From contig JAMPAK010000001.1 of NCBI GenBank assembly GCA_023667285.1, positions 1,532,267 through 1,596,266 of the forward strand: DNA of 64,000 nt, written 5' to 3'. This document shows, piece after piece, positions 55,648-63,878 of this stretch (position 1 is the stretch's first letter; each line of letters begins with the position of its first letter). The notes under the pieces are model-generated. The model had not been told where the DNA came from, made no database searches, and was given only the letters and a program-made list of their open reading frames with translations. This DNA is from Muribaculaceae bacterium (GTDB taxonomy: Bacteria > Bacteroidota > Bacteroidia > Bacteroidales > Muribaculaceae). The translations under genes and the position numbers were made by a program.

Positions 55648-57099
55648 ATGATTATGAGACGATTGATTTGTATAGCCATTATGGCATTCCTGACAGCGAC
55701 TGTTGCCATGGCCGACTCGCAGGCCGACTTCAACCGTTACATCAAGGCATACAACTCGCAGGTAGCCTCGCGCCAGTATCTGCCGGCGGCAAAGTCTGCG
55801 GCGGCCGCATCCATGATTTGTGCCGAGGCCAAGAATTATGACGGAGCCTTCAAACTCCTCTCCGGATTTGAGAAAATAATGAGTGAGAGAGGGATAAAGG
55901 CCGACTCACTCCCCCTGCCCTACTTCTATACGGCCAAGGCCCGCTTCGACCTTTATGACAAGATGAACAATACCGGGCAGGCCGAGGCATGGCTCAGGAA
56001 GATGGCCGGATATGCCCGCAGTTCAGGCTCGAAGGATATGGCCACCGACATGCTCTTCACGGAAGCAAAGTTCTATTACGGCACCAATCGCCCCAAGCAG
56101 GGAGACCAATGCATTGCCCGATTGATCAAGCAGTTTGAGACCTCTAACGACTATGCCGCAGCCGACAAGGCATATAGGGAACTTATCAACAAGGCCGTGT
56201 CGGCCAATGATGCGGTGCTTGTCGACCGTACTTACGAGCAATACATCAAATGGTCTGACTCCATTGAGGCTGCCAATGAGGCATCGGCCATAGCCAAGGC
56301 AAAGCAAGAAGTGGCCGAGGCTGACACAATCATAGCAGGCAAGAACCACACCATCATGACGCGCACATCGCTCATGACAATCTTCATAGCCCTTTTTGTC
56401 GTGGCACTGGGATGTCTGGCTGTAGGCACTTATTTCTATCAGCGCATACGCGCCAAGAACCAACGCATTAAGAAGGAGGCTGAGGAGGCCGACCGCAGGA
56501 CAGCCGAGAAGAGCGCCATGATGCAGAACATGTCATCGACCATCGCCCCGGCCCTGGGCAAACTTGACCCTGATAATCCGGCCGTCCGCGAGATCAAAGA
56601 CTATGTGAAGAAAGTCGAGGAGTTTTCTGAGGTTGACGCTGCTCCGGTCAAGGAGAAGGAAGGGTTTGAGCAGGTGGCCCTGGAGCCGTTTTGCGACTCA
56701 ATAGTATCAGAGTTCAGATCTCTTCTGAAACGGGGAGCGACCATCCATATAGATGGTGCCAAAGGATATGCCCTCATCAACCCGACGGAGGTGAGAAAGA
56801 TCCTGGAGCACCTCATAGACAATGCTGTCAAGTTTACCCCCGAGGGGGGCCGCATAACCCTGTCGTGCAAAAAGCGATCAGCCACGACCAGCCAGTTCAT
56901 AGTCACCGACTCAGGCCCCGGCATCCCGGAGAATGAGCGTGAGAACCTGTTCAAGGCGTTCAATGCCTCACGCGACATCTCAGACGGCGACGGCCTTGGG
57001 CTCCCCATCTGCGCCCTCAGGGCCGAGAAGATGGGCGGCTCACTGACAATCGATGCATCCGTCAAAGGAGCCTGCTTCATATTGACAGTCCATGCATAA
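55648..57099 (+). CDS. Membrane protein with periplasmic repeats and histidine-kinase ATPase domain lacking the acceptor His
   Basis: A signal peptide (about 1-22) is followed by a helical, TPR-like periplasmic region (about 25-235), a membrane helix at about 240-264 and a charged coiled coil. The segment MMQNMSSTIAPALGKL (291-306) aligns with the usual NMSHEIRTPL box, but Ser297 replaces the phospho-acceptor His. The ATPase domain is otherwise intact: N box EHLIDNAVKF (Asn392), G1 DSGPGIP (421-427), G2 DGDGLGL (446-452). It is therefore either a pseudokinase or an ATP-binding sensor. The gene stands alone and ends with a hairpin. The start may be ATG 55648 or 55654. Confidence 0.8.
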   Translation: MIMRRLICIAIMAFLTATVAMADSQADFNRYIKAYNSQVASRQYLPAAKSAAAASMICAEAKNYDGAFKLLSGFEKIMSERGIKADSLPLPYFYTAKARFDLYDKMNNTGQAEAWLRKMAGYARSSGSKDMATDMLFTEAKFYYGTNRPKQGDQCIARLIKQFETSNDYAAADKAYRELINKAVSANDAVLVDRTYEQYIKWSDSIEAANEASAIAKAKQEVAEADTIIAGKNHTIMTRTSLMTIFIALFVVALGCLAVGTYFYQRIRAKNQRIKKEAEEADRRTAEKSAMMQNMSSTIAPALGKLDPDNPAVREIKDYVKKVEEFSEVDAAPVKEKEGFEQVALEPFCDSIVSEFRSLLKRGATIHIDGAKGYALINPTEVRKILEHLIDNAVKFTPEGGRITLSCKKRSATTSQFIVTDSGPGIPENERENLFKAFNASRDISDGDGLGLPICALRAEKMGGSLTIDASVKGACFILTVHA

Positions 57100-57104
57100 G
57101 ACAA

Positions 57105-57156
57105 GAGAATGGGGAGAGTGAGCCGGTGAAAATTCCAGTCTCGTCTCCCCACTCTC
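57105..57156 (+). terminator. Probable terminator after the kinase-like gene
   Basis: GAGAATGGGGAGA (57105-57117) pairs with TCTCCCCACTCTC (57144-57156) in 12 of 13 positions. The loop is long (26 bases), and CTCTTTTTTTG follows some ten bases later. Confidence 0.5.
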
Positions 57157-57170
57157 GTTGACTCTCTTTT

Positions 57171-57201
57171 TTGTCCGTCTCATATATTTTGCGTATTTTT
57201 G
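57171..57201 (+). promoter_or_regulatory. Promoter for the aspartate aminotransferase gene
   Basis: -33 TTG at 57171-57173, a 20-base spacer and -7 TATTTTTG at 57194-57201 followed by C. Both elements fit the Bacteroidota consensus. The ATG at 57223 lies about 15 bases past the expected start of transcription. Confidence 0.75.
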
Positions 57202-57222
57202 CAGAAAAATATGCATATATAG

Positions 57223-58428
57223 ATGACTATGACTACCCATGTATCTGAGCGGGTGCAGACACTCGCGCCGTCGGCCACACTGGCCATGTCACAGAAAAGC
57301 AATGAGCTCAAGGCTCAGGGCGTGGATGTTATCAATCTCTCAGTGGGCGAGCCTGACTTTGAGACCCCCCGTCACATCAAGGAGGCGGCCAAGGAGGCTA
57401 TCAACGAGAATTTTACCTTCTATACCCCCGTGGCCGGATATATGTCGCTGCGCAAAGCCGTGAGCGATAAACTCTCGCGCGAGAACGGAGTGGTCTTCAC
57501 TCCTGAGCAGATTGTGGTCTCCAACGGCGCCAAGCAGGCTCTCTGCAACGTCATCCTAGCCACCATCAATCCCGGTGATGAGGTGATAATCCCGATGCCG
57601 GCATGGGTAAGCTATGTAGAGATGGTGAAACTCGCCGGAGGCATCCCGGTGGCCGTCAACGCAGACATCTCGCAGGACTTCAAGATAACCCCCGCACAAC
57701 TCGAGGAGGCCATCACCCTAAGGACACGCATGATTCTCATATGCTCCCCCTCAAACCCCACCGGGAGCGTCTACTCTCACGACGAGCTCCAAGGGCTGGT
57801 CAATGTCCTTGTCAAACATCCCGACATCATCATCCTGGCCGATGAGATCTACGAGCACATCAACTTTACCGGCTCCTTCACATCGCTGGGCTCATTTGCC
57901 GAGACAGCAGACCGCACAGTCATCATTAACGGCGTCTCCAAGGCTTATGCCATGACAGGATGGCGCATAGGCTACTGCGCCGCTCCTCTCTGGCTCGCCA
58001 AGGCCGTCACCAAACTCCAGGGCCAATACACATCCAACGCATCCTCCATTGCCCAGAAAGCAGCCGAGGCAGCATATACTGGCCCGCAGGAATGTGTCGA
58101 AGAGATGAACGAGGCTTTCCGCAGGCGCCGCGACCTTGTCGTGGAGCTCGCGTCAGCCATCCCCGGGCTGAAAGTCAACCTGCCTCAGGGAGCCTTCTAT
58201 CTATTCCCTGAAGTGAGTGCATATATAGGCAAGTCGACCCCCGAGGGCCGAAAGATAGCCTCGTCAGCCGACCTGGCCATGTATCTGCTCGAGGAGGGAC
58301 ATGTGGCAACCGTCGACGGCGCAGCCTTCGGCATGGATGGCTACATAAGGCTCAGTTATGCCACCTCCGACGACAATATCCGCGAGGCCATGGCCCGTAT
58401 ATCCAACGCTCTCTCACGGCTGGGATAA
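57223..58428 (+). CDS. PLP-dependent aspartate aminotransferase (class I, subgroup Ib type)
   Basis: Transfers the amino group between aspartate and 2-oxoglutarate, linking oxaloacetate to amino-acid synthesis. Motifs include INLSVGEPDFETPRHI, SNGAKQAL, SNPTGSVYS and LADEIYEHINF. The PLP lysine is Lys240 in NGVSKAYAMTGWRIGY. A C-terminal RLSYATSDDNI segment carries the substrate Arg. The 401-residue length fits AspB/AspC2-type enzymes. Substrate range beyond aspartate cannot be judged. ATG 57229 is an alternative start. Confidence 0.92.
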   Translation: MTMTTHVSERVQTLAPSATLAMSQKSNELKAQGVDVINLSVGEPDFETPRHIKEAAKEAINENFTFYTPVAGYMSLRKAVSDKLSRENGVVFTPEQIVVSNGAKQALCNVILATINPGDEVIIPMPAWVSYVEMVKLAGGIPVAVNADISQDFKITPAQLEEAITLRTRMILICSPSNPTGSVYSHDELQGLVNVLVKHPDIIILADEIYEHINFTGSFTSLGSFAETADRTVIINGVSKAYAMTGWRIGYCAAPLWLAKAVTKLQGQYTSNASSIAQKAAEAAYTGPQECVEEMNEAFRRRRDLVVELASAIPGLKVNLPQGAFYLFPEVSAYIGKSTPEGRKIASSADLAMYLLEEGHVATVDGAAFGMDGYIRLSYATSDDNIREAMARISNALSRLG

Positions 58429-58482
58429 GCGGGGATGAGATTGAAAACATAGAAAACTACAAAAACATACGATATAATCCCG

Positions 58483-59778
58483 ATGGACTTCATTGAAGAA
58501 CTTACCTGGCGCGGCATGATCCACCAGATGATGCCCGGAACAGACGAACAACTCAAGAAAGAAATGACAGTGGCCTACCTGGGCATCGACCCTACGGCTG
58601 ACTCTCTCCATATAGGCCACCTCGTGGGAGTGATGATGCTCAAGCACTTCCAGCGCGCGGGCCACAAGCCCATAGCCCTCGTGGGAGGTGCCACAGGCAT
58701 GATAGGCGACCCCTCCATGAAAAGCCAGGAGCGCAAGCTCCTCAGCGAGGAGACCCTGCGCCACAACCAGGAGGCAATCAAGAAACAGCTCTCAAAGTTT
58801 CTTGACTTTGACTCAGACGCCCCCAACGCAGCCGAGATGGTCAACAACTACGACTGGATGAAAGAATTCTCATTTCTCGACTTCATCCGCGATGTGGGCA
58901 AGCATATCACCGTCAACTACATGATGGCCAAGGACTCCGTGAAGAAGCGCCTCAGCGGTGAGTCACAGCAGGGCATGTCGTTCACAGAGTTCTCATATCA
59001 GCTTTGCCAGGGTTACGACTTCCTGCATCTCTACAAGGAGAAAGGGTGTCGCCTTCAGCTCGGCGGCTCCGACCAGTGGGGCAACATCACAACCGGCACT
59101 GAACTTATCCGCCGCACACTCGGCGGCGAAGCATATGCCCTCACCTGCCCTCTCATCACCAAGGCAGACGGCGGCAAGTTTGGCAAGACCGAGAGCGGCA
59201 ACGTGTGGCTCGACCCGCGATATACATCCCCCTACAAGTTCTATCAGTTCTGGCTCAATGTCTCAGACGCTGATGCCGAGAAATATATAAAGATCTTCAC
59301 ATCGCTCACACGCGAGGAGATTGAGGAACTCGTCAAGGCCCAGGCCGAAGACCCCGGACAGCGTCCGCTGCAGAAGCGTCTGGCCAAAGAGATCACCACC
59401 ATGGTGCACTCTGAGGAAGACTATCAGATGGCAGTGGAGGCATCGCAGATACTCTTCAGCAACAAGGCCGGCGACACTCTGCGCAAGATAGACGAGGCCA
59501 CGCTCCTTGCTGTCATGGAGGGAGTGCCGCAATACTCCATCCCGCGCACAGCCATCGACGAGGGGATGAAACTTGCAGACCTCCTCACCGATGTCGCCCC
59601 GGTCTTTGCCTCGAAGGGCGAGATGCGTAAGCTTGTGCAAGGTGGCGGTGTCTCTGTCAACAAGGAGAAGATCGCAGACCCCTATATGGCCATCTCACCC
59701 ACGATGCTCATCGCTGATAAATACATCCTTGTCCAGAGAGGCAAGAAGAACTACTACCTTCTCATTGTCAACGATTGA
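58483..59778 (+). CDS. tyrS: Tyrosyl-tRNA synthetase
   Basis: Class I synthetase that charges tRNA-Tyr. HIGH motif at 43-46 (SLHIGHLVG). The KMSKS-like loop is KFGKTESG near residue 232. [16 protein letters not shown] is the family's tyrosine-site segment. A C-terminal S4 domain ([14 protein letters not shown]) binds tRNA. The 431-residue length is standard. It lies 54 bases downstream of the aminotransferase gene with no terminator between. Confidence 0.97.
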   Translation: MDFIEELTWRGMIHQMMPGTDEQLKKEMTVAYLGIDPTADSLHIGHLVGVMMLKHFQRAGHKPIALVGGATGMIGDPSMKSQERKLLSEETLRHNQEAIKKQLSKFLDFDSDAPNAAEMVNNYDWMKEFSFLDFIRDVGKHITVNYMMAKDSVKKRLSGESQQGMSFTEFSYQLCQGYDFLHLYKEKGCRLQLGGSDQWGNITTGTELIRRTLGGEAYALTCPLITKADGGKFGKTESGNVWLDPRYTSPYKFYQFWLNVSDADAEKYIKIFTSLTREEIEELVKAQAEDPGQRPLQKRLAKEITTMVHSEEDYQMAVEASQILFSNKAGDTLRKIDEATLLAVMEGVPQYSIPRTAIDEGMKLADLLTDVAPVFASKGEMRKLVQGGGVSVNKEKIADPYMAISPTMLIADKYILVQRGKKNYYLLIVND

Positions 59779-59826
59779 CATCCACTCTCTCCTCTCCACC
59801 TGCTCTAATACCAAAAAACCGATATC

Positions 59827-60729
59827 ATGCTGAAATCACTTAACCAACTTATAGAAGAAGCCCGGAGCCGTGGGCCACGCCGTCTGGCCGTGGCCTACGG
59901 CCAGGACTCCCACACGCTCCGCGCAGTCAGCGATGCTGCTCGTCAAGGGATTGTCACACCCGTAATCTATGGAGATAAATCCGTAATCCTCTCCGTCTGC
60001 GAGGAAGAAAGCATTGACACTGAGGGGATGGAGATCATCGACATAAAGGGGGATGTGGCCTGTGTGCGCGCTGCCGTTGCCGATGTCGCTTCGGGCAAAG
60101 CCGATGTGCTGATGAAGGGTCTGGTGAGCACCGACAAATACATGCGCGGCATCCTCGACAAGGAGGCCGGTCTGTTCCCTCAGGGAGGCCTGCTGAGCCA
60201 TGTCTCGGTGTTTGAACTGTCAGGGCGCGGGAAGCTCCTCTGTGTCGGAGATGTGGCGGTGATTCCTCAGCCTGATTTCAAACAGAAGGTCAAGATAACA
60301 GGCTATCTCGCCACTACAGCACGCTCACTGGGGATTGAGATACCTAAGGTGGCCTTCATCGCCCCATCGGAGCAGGTGTTGCCCCAGGTCACATCATCAT
60401 CAGAGGCCGCTGTGCTCGCCAAGATGGCAGACCGCGGCCAACTGGGAAGAATAGAGGCCGACGGGCCTCTGTCGCTCGATGTGGCGCTCTGGCCTGAGGT
60501 GGCTCAGGAGAAGGGAGTGAAAGGCTCGCGTGTAGCCGGCGACGCTGACTGCCTCTTGTTCCCCAACATTGAGAGCGGGAATGTCTTCTTCAAAGCAGCC
60601 ACACATCTGGCAGGTGCAGAGGTGGCCGCAATGGTCGTAGGCACAAGAGTGCCATGCGTGTTGACCTCTCGCGGAGACACCCCTCTCACCAAACTATATT
60701 CCATCGCCTTAGCCTGTCTGAATGCATGA
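59827..60729 (+). CDS. ptb: Phosphate butyryltransferase-type acyltransferase
   Basis: Converts an acyl-CoA (butyryl-, isobutyryl- or similar) and phosphate to acyl-phosphate. Family segments are AYGQDSHTLRAV, ADVLMKGLVSTDKYMRGIL, LSHVSVFEL and GNVFFKAATHLAGAEVAAMVVGTRVPCVLTSRGD near the C-terminus. At 300 residues it is typical. Its stop overlaps the butyrate kinase start as ATGA. The pair generates ATP from acyl-CoA. In Bacteroidota the natural substrate may be branched-chain acyl groups from amino acids rather than butyrate. Confidence 0.93.
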   Translation: MLKSLNQLIEEARSRGPRRLAVAYGQDSHTLRAVSDAARQGIVTPVIYGDKSVILSVCEEESIDTEGMEIIDIKGDVACVRAAVADVASGKADVLMKGLVSTDKYMRGILDKEAGLFPQGGLLSHVSVFELSGRGKLLCVGDVAVIPQPDFKQKVKITGYLATTARSLGIEIPKVAFIAPSEQVLPQVTSSSEAAVLAKMADRGQLGRIEADGPLSLDVALWPEVAQEKGVKGSRVAGDADCLLFPNIESGNVFFKAATHLAGAEVAAMVVGTRVPCVLTSRGDTPLTKLYSIALACLNA

Positions 60730-61952
60730 ACAGAATCCTTGCCATAAATCCCGGCTCAACATCTACGAAGATAGCCGTATATGACGACACTGAGCCGATT
60801 TTTACAGTCTCCCTACACCATTCCCCCGAGGAACTGGCCAACTTTGACAGCATCCCCTCACAATTCTCTTGGCGCAAGGGTCTGATTGAGAAGGCGCTCA
60901 ATGAGAAGGGAATTCCCATGAGCTCACTCTCAGCCGTGATTGGGCGCGGAGGGATAATCTGCCCCGTGGAGAGCGGGACTTATGAGGTGAACGATGAACT
61001 GGAGCGCGACCTCATCCATGCGCGCATGCAGCATGCCTCAAACCTCGGAGGACTCATTGCGCGCGACATTGCCAACGGCCTTGGCGTAAAAGCCTATATC
61101 GCCGATCCGGTGGTGGTGGATGAGATGATTCCCTATGCGCGCCTCAGCGGAGTCCCCGAACTGCCGCGCGAGTCAATCTTCCATGCCCTCAACCAGAAGG
61201 CCATCGCCCGTCGGTATGCAAAAGAGACAGGCCACGACTACGACAACCTCAACCTCATCGTCTGCCATATGGGTGGAGGGATCACTGTGAGCGCTCATCG
61301 AAAGGGACGTGTCATCGACACCACAAATGCACTGGACGGCTGTGGGCCATTCTCGCCCGAGCGGTCCGGTTCACTCCCTCCCGGTCCTCTGGTCAGGCTC
61401 TGTTTCTCCGGCAAATACACGGAGGAGGAACTTATAAAGATGGTGCATGGCAAGGGAGGAATGATGGCACATCTCGGCATAACCTCAGTCCCCGAGGTGC
61501 TTGACCGCATTGACAACGGCGACCTCCACGCCACACTCGTGCTGCGCGCCATGATCTACACTGTCTGCAAGGAGATTGGAGCCATGGCGACAGCCCTCAA
61601 GGGTGACATTGATGCCATCCTCCTCACCGGCGGCATGGCTCAGAGCCGCCGCATCACAGATTTCATGGCCGAGCATATATCGTTCATCGCACCTATATTC
61701 GTATATCCGGGCGAGGATGAGCTTAAATCGCTTGCAGAAAATGCCCTTGCCGTCATCACCGGCGAGCAGGAGGTGAAGGTTTATCACAGTGAGGCCGCTG
61801 AGGACCCGGCTCAGATCAATGACCGCGACAAGCCCTCCAAACTCCGAGACATCCTGCAGGCGGCCATCACGCCTCCGTTCACAGGAGAGAAGACCATGAG
61901 TGCAATCCGTAAATACCTGCGCCGCTGGTCGGTGCCCGGTCAGAGAAAGTGA
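60726..61952 (+). CDS. buk: Butyrate kinase-type acyl kinase
   Basis: Transfers phosphate from acyl-phosphate to ADP, the ATP-yielding step after ptb. ASKHA-fold motifs are visible: AINPGSTSTKIAVY at the N-terminus, CHMGGGITVSAHRKGRVID and ILLTGGMAQSRRI. The start at 60726 directly precedes NRILAINPGS; the longer frame from 60654 runs inside ptb. At 408 residues it is about 50 longer than usual: after GEQEVKVY a Lys/Arg-rich tail ending RRWSVPGQRK is added. Its stop overlaps the GTG start of the next gene. Confidence 0.93.
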   Translation: MNRILAINPGSTSTKIAVYDDTEPIFTVSLHHSPEELANFDSIPSQFSWRKGLIEKALNEKGIPMSSLSAVIGRGGIICPVESGTYEVNDELERDLIHARMQHASNLGGLIARDIANGLGVKAYIADPVVVDEMIPYARLSGVPELPRESIFHALNQKAIARRYAKETGHDYDNLNLIVCHMGGGITVSAHRKGRVIDTTNALDGCGPFSPERSGSLPPGPLVRLCFSGKYTEEELIKMVHGKGGMMAHLGITSVPEVLDRIDNGDLHATLVLRAMIYTVCKEIGAMATALKGDIDAILLTGGMAQSRRITDFMAEHISFIAPIFVYPGEDELKSLAENALAVITGEQEVKVYHSEAAEDPAQINDRDKPSKLRDILQAAITPPFTGEKTMSAIRKYLRRWSVPGQRK

Positions 61953-62566
61953 CAGAGAGCGAACTGATTTACTTCATCATCGAGGTGCTTGGCACACTCG
62001 CCTTTGCCGTCAGCGGCATCCGTCTGGCCGCCCGCAAGCGGTTTGACTGGTTCGGGGCATATACCATCGGTGTCATCACGGCTATTGGAGGAGGCACCAT
62101 CCGCGACATCCTGCTGGAGGCTCCGGTGTTCTGGATGTCATCGTGGATGTATCTGGCCGTCACAGGTCTTGGATTCCTGATTGTGTGTCTGTTCAAGCGT
62201 GTGCTCACCTCCTCGTCGAGGTCGTTGTTCATGTTTGATGCCATAGGCCTGGCGTTGTTTGTCATCACTGGCGTGGAGAAGAGCCTCATCTATGGCTATC
62301 CCATGTGGGTGGCAATCGTGATGGGCATGGTGACAGGCTCTTTTGGAGGAATACTCAGGGATGTGCTGATCAATGAGGAGCCATTGTTCTTCCGCAAGGA
62401 CATATATGCCACAGCCTGTCTTGCCGGAGGTCTGGTCTACTGGATCACGGAGGTCTTCGGCGGCTCACCGCTCCTCTGCGAAGGATTTTGCGCTCTTACC
62501 ATCCTAATATTGCGCTGGGGCGCTCTCCACTACGATTGGCATCTTCCCCAGATGAAAGAATCATAA
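61949..62566 (+). CDS. TRIC-type (UPF0126) cation channel family membrane protein
   Basis: Seven hydrophobic segments over 205 residues with a two-fold repeat: AFAVSGIRLAARKRFDWFG ... GGGTIRDILL in the first half and ALFVITGVEKS ... GSFGGILRDVLINEEPLFFRKDIY in the second. These are the hallmarks of the UPF0126/YicG family, homologous to trimeric intracellular cation channels. The start is GTG at 61949, sharing GTGA with the buk stop, so it is translationally coupled to ptb-buk. Its physiological ion and any link to acyl-phosphate metabolism are unknown. Confidence 0.9.
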   Translation: MTESELIYFIIEVLGTLAFAVSGIRLAARKRFDWFGAYTIGVITAIGGGTIRDILLEAPVFWMSSWMYLAVTGLGFLIVCLFKRVLTSSSRSLFMFDAIGLALFVITGVEKSLIYGYPMWVAIVMGMVTGSFGGILRDVLINEEPLFFRKDIYATACLAGGLVYWITEVFGGSPLLCEGFCALTILILRWGALHYDWHLPQMKES

Positions 62567-62575
62567 GACTGACAC

Positions 62576-63037
62576 ATGGATACTCCCGGACTCCCTGCCG
62601 ATGAAAGATACATGTCTCTAGCACTCATCGAGGCCGAGCAGGCCTTCGACGCTGGTGAGGTGCCAATCGGAGCAGTCATCGTCTCTCCGAAAGGACGTGT
62701 GATCGGCCGCGGCCACAATCTCACAGAGGCTTTGACAGACATATCGGCCCACGCTGAGATGCAGGCGATAACCGCGGCAGCCCTGACCATAGGGGGCAAG
62801 TATCTCTCCGGCTGCACCCTCTATGTCACAGTAGAGCCATGCCTGATGTGTGCCGGAGCCATCGGGTGGGCACAGATCAGCCGCATCGTGTATGGCGCGT
62901 CCGATCCAAAACGCGGCTACAGGCGTTTTACCAGGGAGATATCCCCGTTCCATCCTCGAGCCACGGTCACCTCAGGGGTTCTCTCAGACCAATGCGCATC
63001 ACTCATACAAACCTTCTTCAAACAAAAACGACTATGA
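62576..63037 (+). CDS. tadA: tRNA-specific adenosine deaminase
   Basis: Deaminates A34 of tRNA-Arg to inosine. The zinc site is His59-Ala-Glu61 (SAHAEMQAI) with Cys89 and Cys92 in VEPCLMCAGAI. The following segment RIVYGASDPKRGYRRF and the C-terminal VLSDQCASLIQTFFKQKR fit TadA better than guanine or cytidine deaminases. At 153 residues it is standard. It starts nine bases after the TRIC gene and overlaps the sirtuin gene as ATGA. Confidence 0.9.
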   Translation: MDTPGLPADERYMSLALIEAEQAFDAGEVPIGAVIVSPKGRVIGRGHNLTEALTDISAHAEMQAITAAALTIGGKYLSGCTLYVTVEPCLMCAGAIGWAQISRIVYGASDPKRGYRRFTREISPFHPRATVTSGVLSDQCASLIQTFFKQKRL

Positions 63038-63726
63038 GAAAGAAACTAGTCATCTCGACCGGCGCGGGCATAAGCGCCGAGAGCGGCATCACCACTTTCC
63101 GCGATGCCGGCGGGCTCTGGGAAAACTATCCTGTGATGGATGTAGCCTCTGCCGAGGGTTTTGCCAGAAATCCGGCACTCATTCACAAATTCTATAACGA
63201 GCGCCGCCGTCAGCTCATCACCGCCAGCCCCAACGCCGCTCATCTCGCGCTTAAGGAACTCGAGAAATGGTATGACGTGTATGTGATAACTCAGAACGTC
63301 GACAACCTCCATGAGAAAGCCGGGTCGAACAACATCCTGCATCTTCACGGCGAGTTGATGAAGGTACGTTCCATCCCTCATCCCGAGCGTGTCTATACAC
63401 TGGACGAGGAGCATCTCGAAACCTCAACCGAGACACGCGACAAGTATGGCGACCCTGTCAGGCCGCATATAGTATTCTTCCAAGAGGCTGTTCCCAACAT
63501 AGAGCGAGCCATCGAGTGGGCTTCCGAGGCAGACATCTTCGTGGTCATAGGGACGTCGCTCGCCGTCTATCCGGCTGCCTCCCTGCTCCACTATGTCCGA
63601 CCCGGAGTTCCAGTCTTTTACATCGACCCGCGTCCGGCTCCGGTCCCGGCCTCAGTCACCGTCATCCCCAAGACCGCATCAGCCGGGATGGAGGAACTTA
63701 CGAAAATCCTCAAACCAAAGGATTGA
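63034..63726 (+). CDS. NAD-dependent sirtuin deacylase lacking the zinc-binding cysteines
   Basis: SIR2 family with GAGISAESGITTFRDAGGLW (10-29), TQNVDNLHEKAG (86-97) and catalytic His105 in HLHGEL. Tyr54 and Arg57 (KFYNERRRQ) match the pair that favours succinyl/malonyl-lysine in E. coli CobB. The four Cys of the usual zinc module, expected between about 110 and 150, are absent; that region reads SIPHPERVYTLDEEHLET. VRPHIVFFQEAVP follows. The start at 63034 overlaps the tadA stop; the longer frame from 62839 lies within tadA. The 230-residue length is normal. Confidence 0.92.
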   Translation: MRKKLVISTGAGISAESGITTFRDAGGLWENYPVMDVASAEGFARNPALIHKFYNERRRQLITASPNAAHLALKELEKWYDVYVITQNVDNLHEKAGSNNILHLHGELMKVRSIPHPERVYTLDEEHLETSTETRDKYGDPVRPHIVFFQEAVPNIERAIEWASEADIFVVIGTSLAVYPAASLLHYVRPGVPVFYIDPRPAPVPASVTVIPKTASAGMEELTKILKPKD

Positions 63727-63776
63727 TTTTAATTATTTTTAACAATCGGGGGGGGGGTAAATTTCAAATTTATTAG

Positions 63777-63784
63777 TAATTTTG
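63777..63784 (+). promoter_or_regulatory. -7 promoter element upstream of the possible small RNA
   Basis: TAATTTTG followed by C, a perfect match. No clear -33 TTG is visible upstream in the AT-rich stretch. Confidence 0.5.
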
Positions 63785-63790
63785 CAATAG

Positions 63791-63878
63791 TTAAAACGCG
63801 TGTGGTTTTAACATCAAGACAAATACTAAGAAAAGTTAGGTTACGGAGGAGATGACTGGGAAGTTATCTCCTTTTTTT
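63791..63878 (+). ncRNA. Candidate small RNA or leader (promoter to terminator, about 90 bases)
   Basis: The stretch between the -7 element and the terminator has no convincing reading frame. It begins with a possible hairpin, TTAAAAC (63791-63797) with GTTTTAA (63805-63811), and ends with the intrinsic terminator. It may be an independent small RNA or an attenuated leader of a gene beyond the window. I recognise no known RNA family. Confidence 0.4.
63847..63878 (+). terminator. Intrinsic terminator
   Basis: AGGAGATGACT (63847-63857) pairs with AGTTATCTCCT (63862-63872) over 11 base pairs with one G-T pair and a GGGA loop, and a run of seven T follows (63872-63878). Confidence 0.8.

Noticed and set aside
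62839-63033. N-terminal extension of the sirtuin
   Set aside because: It is a second frame inside tadA. The sirtuin fold begins at the Met at 63034, and an ATGA overlap supports that start.
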